Assembly: GCA_023362775.1 (NCBI GenBank)
Contig: JALMGJ010000002.1
Location: forward strand, 105,629,981 to 105,693,980
From: Charina bottae
Lineage: Eukaryota; Chordata; Lepidosauria; Squamata; Charinaidae
Reading direction: 5' to 3'
Length of the DNA stretch: 64,000 bases
In this document: piece after piece, positions 1 through 11,807 of the stretch
How the letters are laid out: the number at the start of each line of letters is the position of its first letter
Numbering within the stretch: the stretch's first letter is position 1
Position numbers and translations under genes: made by a program
The notes under the pieces: model-generated
Seen by the model: only the letters and a program-made list of their open reading frames with translations
The model's database searches: none
What the model was told of the DNA's origin: nothing

Positions 1-330
1 CCAGAACTTCCATCACTAAGCAATGTGGTTGTTAAGTGAGTCCTGCCTGATTTTACAACCTTTTTTGCCATGGTTGTTAAGCAAATCCGACTTCCCCCAT
101 TGAGTTTGCTTGCTGGAAGCCCCCTGGGTAGGTCGCAAATGGCAATCACATGGGTGACTCTGGGTGCTGCAACCATCGTAAATACATGCCGGTTGCCAAG
201 CGTCCAAATTTTGATCACGTGACCATGGGTACACTGTGACGGTCACAAGTGCAAGGATTGGTCGCAAGTCACTTTTTTCAGCACTGTCATAACTTTGAAT
301 GGTTGTTAAATGAATGATCATAAGCTGAAT
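1..330 (+). mobile_element. Tigger-like MITE, partial copy cut by window edge
   Basis: Sequence from the first base (CCAGAACTTCCATCACTAAG) matches the 5' part of the element at 60633-61402 in the same orientation. The end (GTTGTTAAATGAATGATCAT) is a degraded form of its terminal repeat. The true left end lies outside the window. The 101-codon minus-strand ORF across it has no recognisable protein character. Confidence 0.65.
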
Positions 331-690
331 TTTGATATGGATGTGGAGAAAGTACTAAGAGAATCAATCATGGATTTCCCACGTCACTTATGCTTTGAGT
401 TTATACTACATATAAAATTAAAATAGTAAAAAATAAACAATGAATTCTTCCTCCTTTAAATAATCTAGCACTACAAACAAGTCCACCATTTGGAACTACA
501 GAATTAAAAAATGGAGGCCATGCACTCCAAGCCAAACACAACATTGCCCTTATTGCACCAGCTATATATAAATCATCATATTGGACACTAATGCCCTGCT
601 GTAAGTTCTCTTCTGCAGTACCCTGTGGACTTCACAAGAAGAAATGTGCATCACGGTGATCAAATGTAGATATAACTTATCAAAGGGATG
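331..690. other. AT-rich intronic sequence, nothing recognised
   Basis: No coding potential, RNA gene or clear repeat structure seen between the first MITE and the hAT element. Confidence 0.5.
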
Positions 691-698
691 ATCTACAG

Positions 699-967
699 CA
701 GGGCTTTCCAAAGTTTTCCCACGGCGACACACCAACCGCCGTTGGTGTGTCGCCGTGGGAAAACCCGGAAGTGCCGCCATTGCGGCAGCACGCAAAAACC
801 CGGAAGCGCTGCTGCCGCTTTCAGGTTTTTGTGCGCCGCCTTTGGTGTGTCACCGCAGGAAAACCCGGAAGCGCTGATGATGATCAGCGCTTCCAGGTTG
901 TGTGGTGACACACCAGAGTGTGTGGTGACACACTTTTGTGTCGTGACACACAGTTTGGAAAGCTCTG
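699..967. mobile_element. hAT-type MITE, copy A, with 8-bp TSD
   Basis: The 269-bp element is bounded by a perfect 8-bp target duplication, ATCTACAG, at 691-698 and 968-975. Its ends are inverted: CAGGGCTTTCCAAAG and CAGTTTGGAAAGCTCTG. The interior is GC- and CpG-rich with repeated GTGTGTC/GACACAC and AACCCGGAAG words. Eight-bp TSDs with CA-RG ends are typical of the hAT superfamily. It has no transposase ORF, so it is nonautonomous. Related copies lie at 50232-50490 and 52994-53233. Confidence 0.88.
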
Positions 968-975
968 ATCTACAG

Positions 976-2172
976 TATACAATGGCCTAAGGAATTTGCA
1001 AGAAATTCTGTAATCCTGAAATAAATGGCATAATCTTTTTAGATCAAGTTTACAGCATATCATTTCCTAAAAGTTACAGAGTGTAATACTACTTGACAAG
1101 TCCAATTTTTTATCATTTCCTTTTTACATGAAACTAAGTAATTTGCATGTGGAAATTACTCCAGATCTTTGCTTAACCACTCCAGAAACTTTTGCTGTCA
1201 TTTCTGGCAAGTTGATTTCCCCCCTTTTTTTGTGAAGAAAGGATATAGAATTGTGTCTAAATAAATGGCTGCAAATGAAGAGCTCCTCCATTTTCTGAAG
1301 AAATTCCTTAATAGACTGAAATGCAATTGTGTTTGTATGTGTTAGTGTGTGTTTTTGTGTGTACATTTTTTATTATATCAACATAAAATACAAAACATAC
1401 CAGTGGGTTTTATAGTCTGTAGCATAATTTTTCATTTACTTTGGATGTAAAAACAGTATTTATTGTAATCTAACAAAAGAGAGAGAAAGAAATGGAAAAA
1501 AGGAGAGAGAATTGCATTAAAATGTAATCGGAATTATAATATGGAAAACTTACTAAAATAGTAACCCCTTGTGAATAGGGTTTGCAACCAACTCAGAGCC
1601 AGTTTCTCCAAGTAATATGGAATTGGCCACAGGGGAGGAATTTATTCAAATGGTTCTGAAGAAGCCAAAAGAAAATAATAGGGGGAATGTTTTCCTACAT
1701 GCATACACTAAAATACATTGAACAGTACAAAAACACTCAGCTGAAATTATCTCTGCATAGGTTAATGGAACTGGAAGCTAACAGTGTTATTTGAAATTTA
1801 CAGGTATTTCACAAAGAGCTTATAAAATACTTCTTTAATATTCCATTCCCCTTTGGTCATATCATAACAATTTGCAATATGAATACCCATGTGTTAATAC
1901 TTCTGAGGCCTAGTCTTATAGATATATACAAGAATACCTGAATTCAGTGAGTTCTGCTGTTCAGGATTTCAGCTCTACACATGGGACCTTCTGAATTTTC
2001 TAAACTAGGTAGGCCTACAGGATGCAAAAATGCCAGGTGGCATTGAACAGAGAAAAGGGAAGCCTATACTAATCAAATTAAAATATTACTGTTTTCTATT
2101 ATTTATTAATATTAATATTATTATTAGGTCTATAATACTGAACATATCAGCAAAAGAAATGTACAAAGGTTA
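976..2172. other. AT-rich intronic sequence
   Basis: No gene recognised. A GT-rich simple stretch lies near 1325-1365 and purine-rich runs near 1475-1512. The open frame at 1124-1366 is low-complexity and unconvincing. Confidence 0.5.
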
Positions 2173-2174
2173 TA

Positions 2175-2547
2175 CAGGTGGTCCTCATTTAACCACTCAT
2201 TCAGTGACCATTCAAATTTATGACGTTGCTGAACGAGTGGTAGTTACAACTGGATCTTGTACTTATGGCCATCAGAGCGTCCAGCAGTCACATGATTGCG
2301 ATTTGAGAACTTCCCTGCCGGCTTCCCACAAGAACAGTCAACGGGGAAGCCAGCAGGAAATAGCAAGTTGTGGTCATGTGAGGTCCTCACTTAACGACCC
2401 ACACAGTCCTCACTTAACAATGGCAATCGGGACTGCCAGAACAACCATTGCTATGCAGCATGGTCACATGGTTTTTTGACTTACGACCACGTCACTTAAC
2501 AACGGAGATTCTGGTCCTAATTAGTGTTGTTAAATGAGGACTACCTG
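2175..2547 (-). mobile_element. Tigger-like (Tc1/mariner-type) MITE with TA duplication
   Basis: The ends are inverted repeats, CAGGTGGTCCTCATTTAAC at the left and GTTAAATGAGGACTACCTG at the right. TA dinucleotides flank them at 2173-2174 and 2548-2549. A TA target duplication with CAGG-type ends fits the pogo/Tigger group. Internal sequence corresponds to the reverse complement of the copies at 1-330 and 60633-61402. The 149-codon ORF at 2030-2479 starts outside the element and is not a gene. Confidence 0.8.
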
Positions 2548-2549
2548 TA

Positions 2550-4684
2550 CCCATTTTGGAGTCAACATTCAAACTTCAACATCAGTCCTTTTAACTGCTA
2601 GGGCTGAAATCCTCAGAGAAGTCTATATGGCTATGAGGAGGAATAGGAAGCTGTGATTAAAATAGTCTTGTGCTAAAATGCATTTTGCTTTAACATAGTG
2701 TTTCAAACTCTTCTTAAAGGACAAGAAAGTTTCAGTGATTATCTCATGGGTGGAACCTAGAATACTTGAACTTACCTTTGTTACAAGGTGGCCAAGGGCT
2801 GTGTGTGAGTGTCCTGCCTTTAGTTTCCTACAGTTTGCAGCCTCACCAAAGGAAGAAAAATAATTAGGAAGAGCTTTTCTGGAAGAGAATGGTAGGAGGG
2901 GAGGGGACTTCTTCAGTAAAAGGACATGGTAGTCTCCATCTGGATTGAATATCTTACAAGTATTTACCAGTGCCTTAGTCTGGGCAGACTTTTCTTAAGA
3001 TGGTTTAGAGTGAAGTCGTAATGAGCAGAGGACAGGAGCAGCTTAATTGGCTGTCAACCCCACTAGGTAGACCAGACCAAGAAATCTGCTCAACAGGAAG
3101 GCTAAAACTATTTTTATTGAGATTGACTATAATACAGAATCTTGCAAGTCTGATTGCACTGTAACTCCTCCTCCTTCATATATTTCCATGAAGGGAGATG
3201 TCTGTCTGTTACAAATGCTATCTGTTGCAGACTTAAAATATTTTTAACCCCCTCATTGCCCTAGTAATGGATCTTGCATATCTCTGTCAAGGTCATCTTT
3301 CTTACTCTCTGCATATGCTCTGTGTTGTCATCTATGGTTGCTGTATTTTAATTTAACTTTAATCTTTATTTTAAATCTCTTTATATTATGATTTACCATG
3401 AATGTTTTAGTTAATATATTTTACTTGTTTTAAATTCCCAGGAGTTGTTCAGATGCAGCAATAAATATTAAAGCAAGCTGGAGGAAAATGTCAGCATAGC
3501 TTAGGGAATGATAGGAATATTTTTGAAAATTGATCAACAGTATACAGTACTGGTTTCCATTAAGTATTATATCTGGAATATTACTGAGTAGAAAGGACAA
3601 GCTTCCATTATTTTCTGTGCAAATATGTTATGCCATTTTGTTGCAAGCCTGATAATTTGCTTCTAATTGTGCAATTCAATATGCTGAACTACTGTAGCTA
3701 AGACTTTGGCCTGATCCAGCAGAAGTCTTCTTATGGCACAGGACACATGGTGGTTTGATAGTCACACCACATTAAATCTGGGTTACTAATTCATCTTCTA
3801 AAAATAAAAAATATATAAGTCTTGACTCTTCCACTTCTCTTAGAATTGTACTGTAGCTATGAACTTCCCATTCTGGATCAATGGGTTTAATGGCCTTGCT
3901 TAAGTATGGATTATTTTAGTGGTCCAGTCTTATTTTTGTCCTGCAGTTACTAAGGGCCAAATGTACAATATATGGAAGAACCTGAAGGGTACCTTTTCTG
4001 ATGAGGCTAGAATCCAGAAGCTACTTCGCATTAGCTCATAATGGGGGCTTTAATATAAGAACTGGACCAAATAATCAGTACATGTTAATATCTAAGAAGA
4101 GGAGGGGAAAAAAATCAGACAGTTTTTGTCAAATAAGTGGTCTCTGGTTAACAGTTGTATGTTACTTCCCAGGAAAATCAATTACTTAAAAAATGTAGAA
4201 GTTCCCTTTCAAGTGCCTCTTGTAATGCTGAATGAGCTTTGCTTCATTAGAAAATGAATCTCATACAGCACTCAGATACCATGACTGTGGCAGTAGCTAA
4301 AGTAGTGACAGGATAGATAATCATATCTGGGTACAGCTATGATGCTATTGTGAGAGTGGGAGTGTATCAAGGTATTTTTGGTTTTTAGCAAATTATGGGA
4401 AGCATTATGCAGCAGGTTTACATTAATTTAGAAGTGAGATACTACACAAATGTCTGTACAAACTATTATACATTAAGATGAAGGTGAATATTTTTAAAAA
4501 ACTAATCTCCATTTTCTGTCAAAAACTGGGAAATGAATAGACCAAATGTATTCTTTCTATTCTGTACATATGCTAAATCTGTTACATAAGCATCTCATCT
4601 TCACTGTATCTTCTATCATTTCCCCCCTTTTTCCCCCAAACCCACGTCTATTTCACATGATGGAAGGCGACAAAATAGTCCCAG
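2550..4684. other. Intronic sequence with no firm feature
   Basis: About 2.1 kb with no supported gene. The stretch near 3690-3760 (GGCCTGATCCAGCAGAAG) looks like an old dispersed repeat of unknown family. The rest appears unique and AT-rich. Confidence 0.4.
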
Positions 4685-5203
4685 TGTCAGGATGGGCATC
4701 ATGCAATTGGGATTATTGTATTTAATAATACAGAATAATACAGAGAGCAGAAAGGAGAGAGGAACAGTGGAGGTCAGCAAGGCTATGCGCAATAAAGTAG
4801 CCCTGCCCTCCTAAATAAGCTCCACCCGGGTCTGCCTCTATAAAAAGGGAGCTGCAAGCCCAGACCGTTCGTTGGGGACAACCGTCTGCTTACCGGACAC
4901 CATGTGCCTGGATTCCTGATCGGAAAACCTCGTGACCTGACTCTTGACTCTTGGACTCACTTGACTAATCATATTTTGAATGTGAAACTCCCTTAAGGCA
5001 AGATCGTGGGACTTTTGGGGCTTGTTTTTGTAGAGTGTGTGAGTTTGTGCTCACACTCCTTTGCCGCCTGTTTGTTACCTCACAAGTTTACCTCACAAGT
5101 TTCTTAGCAAAGTTTACCTCACAAGTTTACCTCACAAGTTTCTCAGTAAAGTTTTACAACTGCCTCCCTGGTGTATTGTGTGTGATTGGGCTGGGACAGG
5201 ACA
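4685..5203 (+). repeat. 5' LTR-like region of the Gypsy element
   Basis: It starts TGTCAGGATGGG and ends GGGACAGGACA. A TATA-like box (TATAAAAAGG) lies near 4841-4850, and a tandem array of TTTACCTCACAAG words occupies about 5077-5140. Only about the first 50 bases resemble the 3' LTR; the rest is different and about 190 bp longer. Confidence 0.6.
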
Positions 5204-5208
5204 GGTGT

Positions 5209-5356
5209 GGATGGACCATAAGAATTTAGAAGCTCTATGTACCCCAAGGAAGCTGATTCCTAAACAAGTGCGCTGGGCTCAATTCTTCAGTTGATATGAT
5301 TTTACTCTCAAATACCTGCCTGGAGGAAAAAACTTCCTGGCTGATGCTTTATCATG
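5209..5356 (+). pseudogene. Gypsy RNase H C-terminal remnant
   Basis: One frame reads WMDHKNLEALCTPRKL, then PKQVRWAQFFS, then a stop, then FTLKYLPGGKNFLADAL. This is the characteristic end of Ty3/Gypsy RNase H: the WTDHKNLE motif and the KN-ADALS end. Only the last third of the domain is present, preceded directly by LTR sequence. At least two stops interrupt it. Confidence 0.8.
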
Positions 5357-5739
5357 ATTACCCCCAATACAATAGCCAGTGAGAAGAGGTGGTGGACTCG
5401 GTCATTCCAACCGAACAAATAGGAATGGTGGCAGTCACAAGAAGTCAGACATCTGCATTCGCTTCAAGAGTGGAAAGGGACCTACAGAGCGAGCTACGTA
5501 CTGAATTGAAGACAGATATCTGGATGTAATCCAATAAGACAAAGCTAACAGAGAGCCATGGGCTATAGTGGAATGGGAGGAAACTGTATGTTCCGGAATC
5601 CTTATGACAGAGAGTGCTGGAGAAGTGAAATGATGCTAAGTCAGCTGGCCATTTTGGGTTCCTGAAAACCATGCACTTACTGAGGTGACAGTTTTGGTGG
5701 CCATCTGTATGTAGATGGTGCGGTAATAGAAGTTAAAGA

Positions 5740-5790
5740 ATAAATAAATAAATACATACATACATACATACATACATACATACATACATG
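5740..5790 (+). repeat. (AAAT)n(CATA)n microsatellite inside Gypsy
   Basis: AAATA units followed by about eleven CATA units. It interrupts the expected integrase N-terminal zinc-finger region. Confidence 0.95.
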
Positions 5791-5795
5791 GAAGA

Positions 5796-6500
5796 ATATG
5801 TGGCTAGTTGCCAAACGTGTGCTATGGCCAAAAGGGTGGTGGGGGGGTAAGTCTAGGGAGTTGCTGCAGGATGTGGCGAGCCCTAACCAACCCTGGAAGC
5901 AAATAGCCATGGACTTTATAGTGGATTTACCAGACAGCCAGAAGAAAACAGTGATTTGAGTGGTAACTGACCTGTTTTCAAAACAATCCCATTTTACCCC
6001 TTGCACTAGCATACCTAGTGCCTGTCAATTGGCCAGAATGTTTACCCAACACATTTACAGGTTATATGGGGCTCCAGAGCGGATTATAAGTGATCGGGGG
6101 ATGCAATTCACCTCCAAATTTTGGAAGGCATTCCTGGAACTGATGGGAGTAAAGCAAGTGTTAAGCTCTGCCCATCACCCGGAGACAGATGGAGCCACTG
6201 AGAGTGTTAACCAGGTGTTAGAGCAGTACCTTAAGTGTTACATTAGCTACCAACAATATAACGGTAAGCTTACTGCCCTTTGCAGAAGTGGCATAGCACA
6301 ATTCTGTGCATCAGAGCACTGGGTTCTCCCCATTCCAAGTGGTGAATGGGCAAAAGTTTGTAGCCTTCCCAGAGCTGCCCAAGGATCAAACCAGGATAGT
6401 TCAATTAGATGAATGGGTTACCCACATATCTAATAATTGGCCAGTAATAGAAAAAGCATTGTCAGAAGCTAAGGAGTCTTACAAAAAATATGTTGACTGA
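5796..6500 (+). pseudogene. Gypsy integrase remnant (DDE core)
   Basis: The integrase would insert element cDNA into host DNA. The zinc-finger tail is visible as SCQTCAMAKR near 5808-5837. The first catalytic Asp lies in AMDFIVDLPDS near 5908-5940, followed by an in-frame stop at about 5956. The second Asp is in IISDRGMQFTSKFWKAF near 6088-6138, and the Glu is in HPETDGATESVNQVLEQY near 6177-6230. The spacing matches the D-D-35-E arrangement. After about 6260 the frame shifts, and IN C-terminal sequence (HQSTGFSPFQVVNGQ) continues in another frame at 6306-6500. Not functional. Confidence 0.85.
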
Positions 6501-6702
6501 AAAAGGGCTCCAGAATGGCAAATAAAAGTAGGGGAGGAGGTATACTTATCCACACAATTTTTAAAAACGTGGCAGCCTTCAAAGAAGTTAGGCCCAAAAT
6601 ACGTAGGCCCTTTCCCCATTACCAAGGTAATTAACGATGTCACGGTACAATTACAACTACCAATAATTTTGAATAGTCCATCCAGTTTTCCATTGTAGTT
6701 TA

Positions 6703-6954
6703 TTGAAGCCAGTAAGAGACTCTGAACATTGGCACACTGAACCACCTGGACCGGTCCCAGTAATGGTGGATGGGGAGCAACACTTCAAGGTACAGGAAAT
6801 ACTAGACACCAGACAGCTTCAGGGAACATTACAGTATTTGGTCCAATGGAAGCACTTCCCCAGGGTTCATAGCGAATGGGTTAACAACCACCATGTACAA
6901 GCACCCCAATTGGTGAGAAAGTTCCATGATAGGTTCCCATTGAAACCAAAATAG
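6703..6954 (+). pseudogene. Gypsy integrase C-terminal chromodomain
   Basis: The 83-codon open stretch contains a chromodomain: HFKVQEILDTRQLQG, LQYLVQWKHFPRVHSEWV, then NNHHV and LVRKFHDRFPLKPK, ending at the natural stop. Chromodomains in this position are thought to steer integration to particular chromatin. The domain itself is unbroken, but the upstream integrase is not. Confidence 0.85.
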
Positions 6955-7069
6955 TAGGGCTTAGATACAGAAAGTCCTCGGGTGTCTAATTGGGTAATGA
7001 TTGTATGTAGATATGTAGAGATCCTACTAAACTTTAGGGGTGGGGGAATTAGTTTTAAGAGGGGTGGTA

Positions 7070-7398
7070 TGTCAGGATGGAGATCATGCCATCAGGATTA
7101 TTGTATTTAATAATCAGGTTTATTATTATTACAGCGAATTGTGCGCCAGCAGGGTCGATGGAGAACTCCAGGGCAGCAACCTGATTTGAATGTGAAGCCG
7201 TTGGGAATGGACCATTAATTTTCAGCTGGAAATGGGGGAGGGGCTAGTATGTAGGGAAGGAATATAAATATTGTTTTGAGTGGGAATATTCAGTCTAGTC
7301 TTTACCTGGAGGAGATCACTTGCTTTAATAAATGAACTCTTTCCTAACCCTTTGTAGCGTGTAGTGGGAGTTTCTGCATTAACAGCTGGCCCACCACA
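7070..7398 (+). repeat. 3' LTR of the Gypsy element
   Basis: It begins TGTCAGGATGGAGATC just after a purine-rich tract (AAGAGGGGTGG) and ends near GGCCCACCACA. A TATAAATA-like box is near 7262, and CTTTAATAAATGAAC near 7322-7336 resembles the polyadenylation region. Confidence 0.7.
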
Positions 7399-7935
7399 AA
7401 TCAGTCTTTCAACTAGAAAAGTATTTAACATCTTTCTTGCCCCAATATCTCAGAAGAGCTTTTACTAGAGCTTGTTTTGGTCAATTAGACTCTATGGTAA
7501 CATAAGGGAGGTTCCAAGGAGTTCCACATGAAGATAGATTATGTATTTGTGGTGCCCCAGCTGTTCAAGATACCACACATATCTTATTTGATTGCAAATT
7601 ATATTCTGCAGAAAGGACTGACCACTTAGATTTATATTTAAAAACAAAACATACTGGAGCAGCCTGCAGAAACTTTCTTATTTTTTTCAGGGTAAGAACC
7701 AGCTCATTACTAGCAAGACTGCACTCTTCATATCAAAGGCAATCCTAAAGAGGACAGATTACATAGACCAGATTGGAGTTGACTGTAGGGGTGATGGTTT
7801 GATATTGATTTGTCTTACAGTTTTATTTGTATCTACTCGTATCTACTTGTATGTTTATAATGGCTTTTTATTTTATTTTATCTTCTTTCATACTTGATAT
7901 GGTCAAAAGACTAAACCAATAAAGTATCTATCTCA
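7399..7935 (+). mobile_element. 5'-truncated APE-type LINE fragment, 3' end
   Basis: One frame reads RLCICGAPAVQDTTHILFDC, a C-terminal CCHC knuckle typical of post-RT tails of Jockey/I-type LINEs. The 3' terminus (ATATGGTCAAAAGACTAAACCAATAAAG) matches in layout the 3' end of the large LINE at 28570-33990. I infer the same or a sister family. Confidence 0.65.
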
Positions 7936-8494
7936 TGGCTAAAAGCTGAAGGATCGACTTTGTCACACCCAGTACTCTAAAATTCATCAGTATGAGTCTC
8001 AACATATCAATTTTAAAGAACGACCTTAACTATATGCCAAGCTTTTAGTTTCCCTTGAAAATAATACTTCTATTGTTTCCAAAGGAAACTCTAAGTACCC
8101 CAAATTACCATGCTTTTAACATAGTGACATGTTGATGGCCTGATGCTTTTTCAAGCCCAAAGTCTGATTGACAGAAGTCAGAGTAGTTTAGAAGAACACT
8201 AGAAACATGACATTTTATATTTTGCAAGAATTACTACAGCAACAAAAATGACAAGGTGACTTTCTAATTCTTTAAGTTTGCTAAGGAAAGAACTAAAAAC
8301 AAATTGAACCAGCAAATGCTTTGTTTGCTACAACTATGCAACAGAAAGGATCTAGGTTGTGTGTTGATTATAACTGTTGAAAGCATAATTCTGCATTTAT
8401 ACTGGTCAGACCCCCGACCCACTATTTTTGAGTGTCTCAATTTTATACAGGAAAAATACCAGTCAAATAACTTTTAAATGGAGTACAAAGGATT
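7936..8494. other. Intronic sequence, nothing recognised
   Basis: No gene or clear repeat seen. Confidence 0.4.
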
Positions 8495-8503
8495 TTGTTA
8501 TCT

Positions 8504-8745
8504 TTCTCTCTCTCTTTTTAAATCTGTTCAATTGTGTCTGATTCTTGGAGACTATCTGGACAAGTCCCTGCAGTTTTCTTGGGAAGGTTTTTTTGGAAGT
8601 GGTTTCCCATTGCCTCCTTCCTAGGACTGAGAGAAAGTGACTGGCCCAAGGTCACCAAGCTGGCTTCGTGCCCAAGGTGGGACTAGAACTCACAGTCTCC
8701 TGTTTTCTAGCGTGATGCCTTAACCACTACACCAACCTGGCTCTC
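8504..8745 (-). mobile_element. Sauria-type tRNA SINE with BovB-like tail
   Basis: On the minus strand the head has a Pol III A box (TGGTGTAGTGGTTAAGG) and B box (GAGTTCTAGTCCC). The tail resembles BovB ends (ATTGTGTCTGATTC complement). TSD TTGTTATCT lies at 8495-8503 and 8746-8754. Confidence 0.88.
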
Positions 8746-8754
8746 TTGTTATCT

Positions 8755-10020
8755 CTAGGTTTAGGGAATTTTGAAAAATTATAGATGGTGCTGACAAGGT
8801 TTTGACACAATGTGCTGATGCTTGCATAACACAATGCAACAACATGAATGTGTCATATGAAGTTAGCAGGACTGACAAAACTAGTCCTAGTAAGAAACTC
8901 CAGAAAAAAAGATTTTGACTGAATCAATACTCTTGCTTGCTTAAGGCATATGTTCAACTGTTCCTAATCCAAAGATACTGCAAATGGAAAGGATAGCACA
9001 AGCAGTAAAATTATAATATAGTATACAGTACATTATAATTGTAAAACAATATTTTTTTCTGTAGAAATGGTGCTTTCATATTTTTAAATCTTCCTTTCTA
9101 CCAGTCCCAGGAACTACTTTTTGATTTTCTGTTCTTGCATTTAATTTTCTCCAATATTCAAAGTCAGTGCAAGACGCTTACTACCAGGTAATACTACTTC
9201 AAGGACAGCTGCAAGATGGAGAAAACCAGCCTTTCCAGCACCATCAAGTGAAGTGATTCTATAGGTGTTCATAAATGAGCATGTCTGGACTGTTGCACAT
9301 GACAGCACACACTTTGAAACAAAGCCATGTACTTTAGAGCTGCATGAAGCATTTGTAGGGTCCCTTCTGTGAAGCATGATGGTGTGAATGAAATGTCCTG
9401 TCTCAAAGTGCTGAAGCAGCCGTGCTCCCTGGAAGACTTGGGGTTTATCAGGCTTTCTTAGGTTGCTTTGCATGTGTGGGCAGGTAAGGCACTTCACTGG
9501 CAGTCCCAGAAGAAGTCTTGTCTCTGCCCACAGCCGGAAAAAGCCTTCAAAGAAGATGCAGCTGTTTCAACACTTTGAAGAGGTGTACTTTGCCCTTTCA
9601 AAGGCTTTGCACAACACATTGGTATTTTTGCAGTTGCTACTTTATATTTTAACCATAATAAGAATGGAAACATTGTGGAAACTGTTGATTATTTCCTTCT
9701 GAGCAAAACAAATATTGTTGAGTGTTAGCTTGTTAGTGCTGGCAAAGTATGGTATCCTCAAAAATAGCTGCATGGCTCGGAAACACATTATAGACACTGA
9801 AGCTCAAGGACTATATGTTTATTTAGCTCCAAGTATATTTGACTATAAAATGCAGCCATGAAGAAATCCTTATCATAAGAACAGAAGCCTGCAGACATCC
9901 ATACTAGATCTATAGCTGAACTACAACTTCTTGTGCCATTCACAATGATTAAGGCTGGGGAAGCTGGGAGTTGTAGTTCAGCAGCCTATGGTGGTTCACA
10001 AGTTTTCCATCCTTGCTTTA
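8755..10020. other. Intronic sequence with unidentified minus-strand open stretch
   Basis: A minus-strand frame is open for at least 118 codons (9141-9497) and extends upstream past 9520. It contains RLWAETRLLLGLPVKCLTCP, then HFETGHFIHTIMLHRRDP, and ends LTLNIGEN before a stop. I do not recognise the protein. It could be a processed-pseudogene fragment or chance. A short palindromic stretch near 9911-9985 (CTGAACTACAACTT and GGAGTTGTAGTTCAGC) looks like a small MITE. Confidence 0.3.
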
Positions 10021-10240
10021 AAGGAGAACTCTTAATTTTATTTGTTTGTTTAAAAGATTTATATGGCTGCCCATCTTAAAACAGCTCTGGGTGGCTCTCA
10101 ACAATAAAACTATAAAACTATAAAAACATATAAAAAACCTAATAACATGGCACCTCGATCAACCTCCCATGATGCCCCAACAACTCTCTGCAGGCTCCAC
10201 TACTCAACCCAGGTGCTTTAATTGGGGAATATCTTCTCTT
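10021..10240 (-). repeat. CR1/L2-type LINE tail remnant
   Basis: The T-rich start and TTTATATGGCTGCCCATC, with CTCTGGGTGGCTCTCAACAA, match by eye the reverse of common sauropsid LINE 3' tails. Family assignment is from memory. Confidence 0.4.
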
Positions 10241-11807
10241 ACTGAGGACCAATTAAAATATTAGCTTACCATCTGCAACTTGATAAAAATGCATGCATGT
10301 GATGGTACATCTCACTGTTGGGACTAATATTTGTAAATTCACTCAGCTCTTTACTGGATGTTGCTCTAATCCTGTATAAATGTTCTATGCCAAGGGGTTG
10401 CTAGCATCGATCCATCTGACTGGTATGGCTCATAATACAAATACTTCCAAACTCGAATACTGAACATAGAAGTATTTCAGTATCTTCCAGAAGAGGGCAG
10501 AAAATAGCTTTCAATTATTTCCTTTTTACAAAGTAATAAACTAGGCATATAGACAATTTAAATTACATTATAAATTATAAATTAAATTATAATGTGTAAA
10601 AGCAAAAGTGATGGAAAAATGCTATTTGTATGCTAATCACAATAAAATTTAATAGAATTTAACTTCATTCTTCATTCACTCTGTTTCAGATTTCTGCAGG
10701 AAGTTCAGAGCAACTTATCTGGGATCCCAACCACCTATCTGGGCACTGTCCATATTAAAACTGGTTTTTGATCACTGCACTCATTGCTCTCTAACAGCTA
10801 TCCACATAAATATCCACAGACATCAAATTCAGTTTGTGATTTTGTATCAGACAAATAAGAGAACAATGAAATACTGTACAGATTTACTTAGATCAAGTCC
10901 AGTCAACTTTATTAGGGGTATTTAGTATGACAGATCTAACGTAGAAGAGAAATAAAAAGTCCATAGTAGAGGTAATGGTGCTATCCCCAATTTTCTATTA
11001 AAAAATACTACTCTGCACTCTGAATCATCTTTCTTTAGTTTCCTCACATATATTTTCACCCAAATAAAGTTATTTTGGTCTCTCCACTTTTCCTCAATAA
11101 ACTATGTCAGAAGCAAAATGCATTGGTATAATAAGCTTGCCATATGTACCATGTTTGCACATCTTTGGTACCTGGAAGAGTATTCTTACTATGTAATCCA
11201 ATAATGATTTGAACAAAGGAAACAAGAGAAGTTGCTGATTTATGGTTGTCATTATAATTATGGTGGAAGAGAAAAGCCCATTGACTACCAAAATGTCTTG
11301 CTATAGTATACTTAACATCTGAGGACATTTTAAAGGAAAGATCAATATCAGAATCAGACAGTAGTACAATCAACGAGCTGATTCAGAAATAAAGACAACA
11401 CAATCTAACAATGAAAGAGTACAGAGCTGCTAAATCAGTACCCCTGAGCAAGACAGGCTGGAATAAGGAAGAAAGTTACATAGGGGCTTTATGTAAATTG
11501 AGTTTATATGAAGAATATCAATTATTGTACAGATAATAAAATATGAGTGTAATAGGAAGAAAAATGGGAGCTATACTCTGATATGATTCAGAAATAGACC
11601 AATCTTAATTTGGAGCAATGGGAGAAGGAATGTAACATTGTATACAACTTGGAATGTATACCAAGTTATTTTTGATATTCACAGAGCCTTACTACAAGGT
11701 GTTTTTTTTAGGCATTTTATGATATATAGAAGGGATAGACCTAAGTCACATTGGGAAAGCTTCAGAGATTAGATATGAATAACTAACCAAATCATGAAGA
11801 TTCAAGG
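10241..11807. other. Intronic sequence, nothing recognised
   Basis: No supported gene. AT-rich with scattered short simple runs. Confidence 0.4.

Larger units (their letters stand above)
4685..7398 (+). mobile_element. Mosaic, internally deleted chromodomain Ty3/Gypsy element
   Basis: The order is LTR-like region (4685-5203), C-terminal RNase H remnant, degraded gap, integrase, chromodomain, polypurine tract near 7056-7067, and 3' LTR (7070-7398). Both LTRs begin TGTCAGGATGG. Gag, protease, RT and most of RNase H are missing: the left LTR is followed within about six bases by RNase H-coding sequence. Stops and frameshifts disable every reading frame. A C-terminal chromodomain places it among the chromoviruses, which are known as full-length elements in Anolis. 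Confidence 0.85.

Noticed and set aside
5035..5294. Independent genes in the two overlapping frames
   Set aside because: The first parts translate LTR sequence; only the last part is the RNase H remnant.
8504..8745. Functional tRNA gene
   Set aside because: Pol III boxes are present, but each head continues into a SINE body and tail with TSDs. No complete cloverleaf was found at any SINE.
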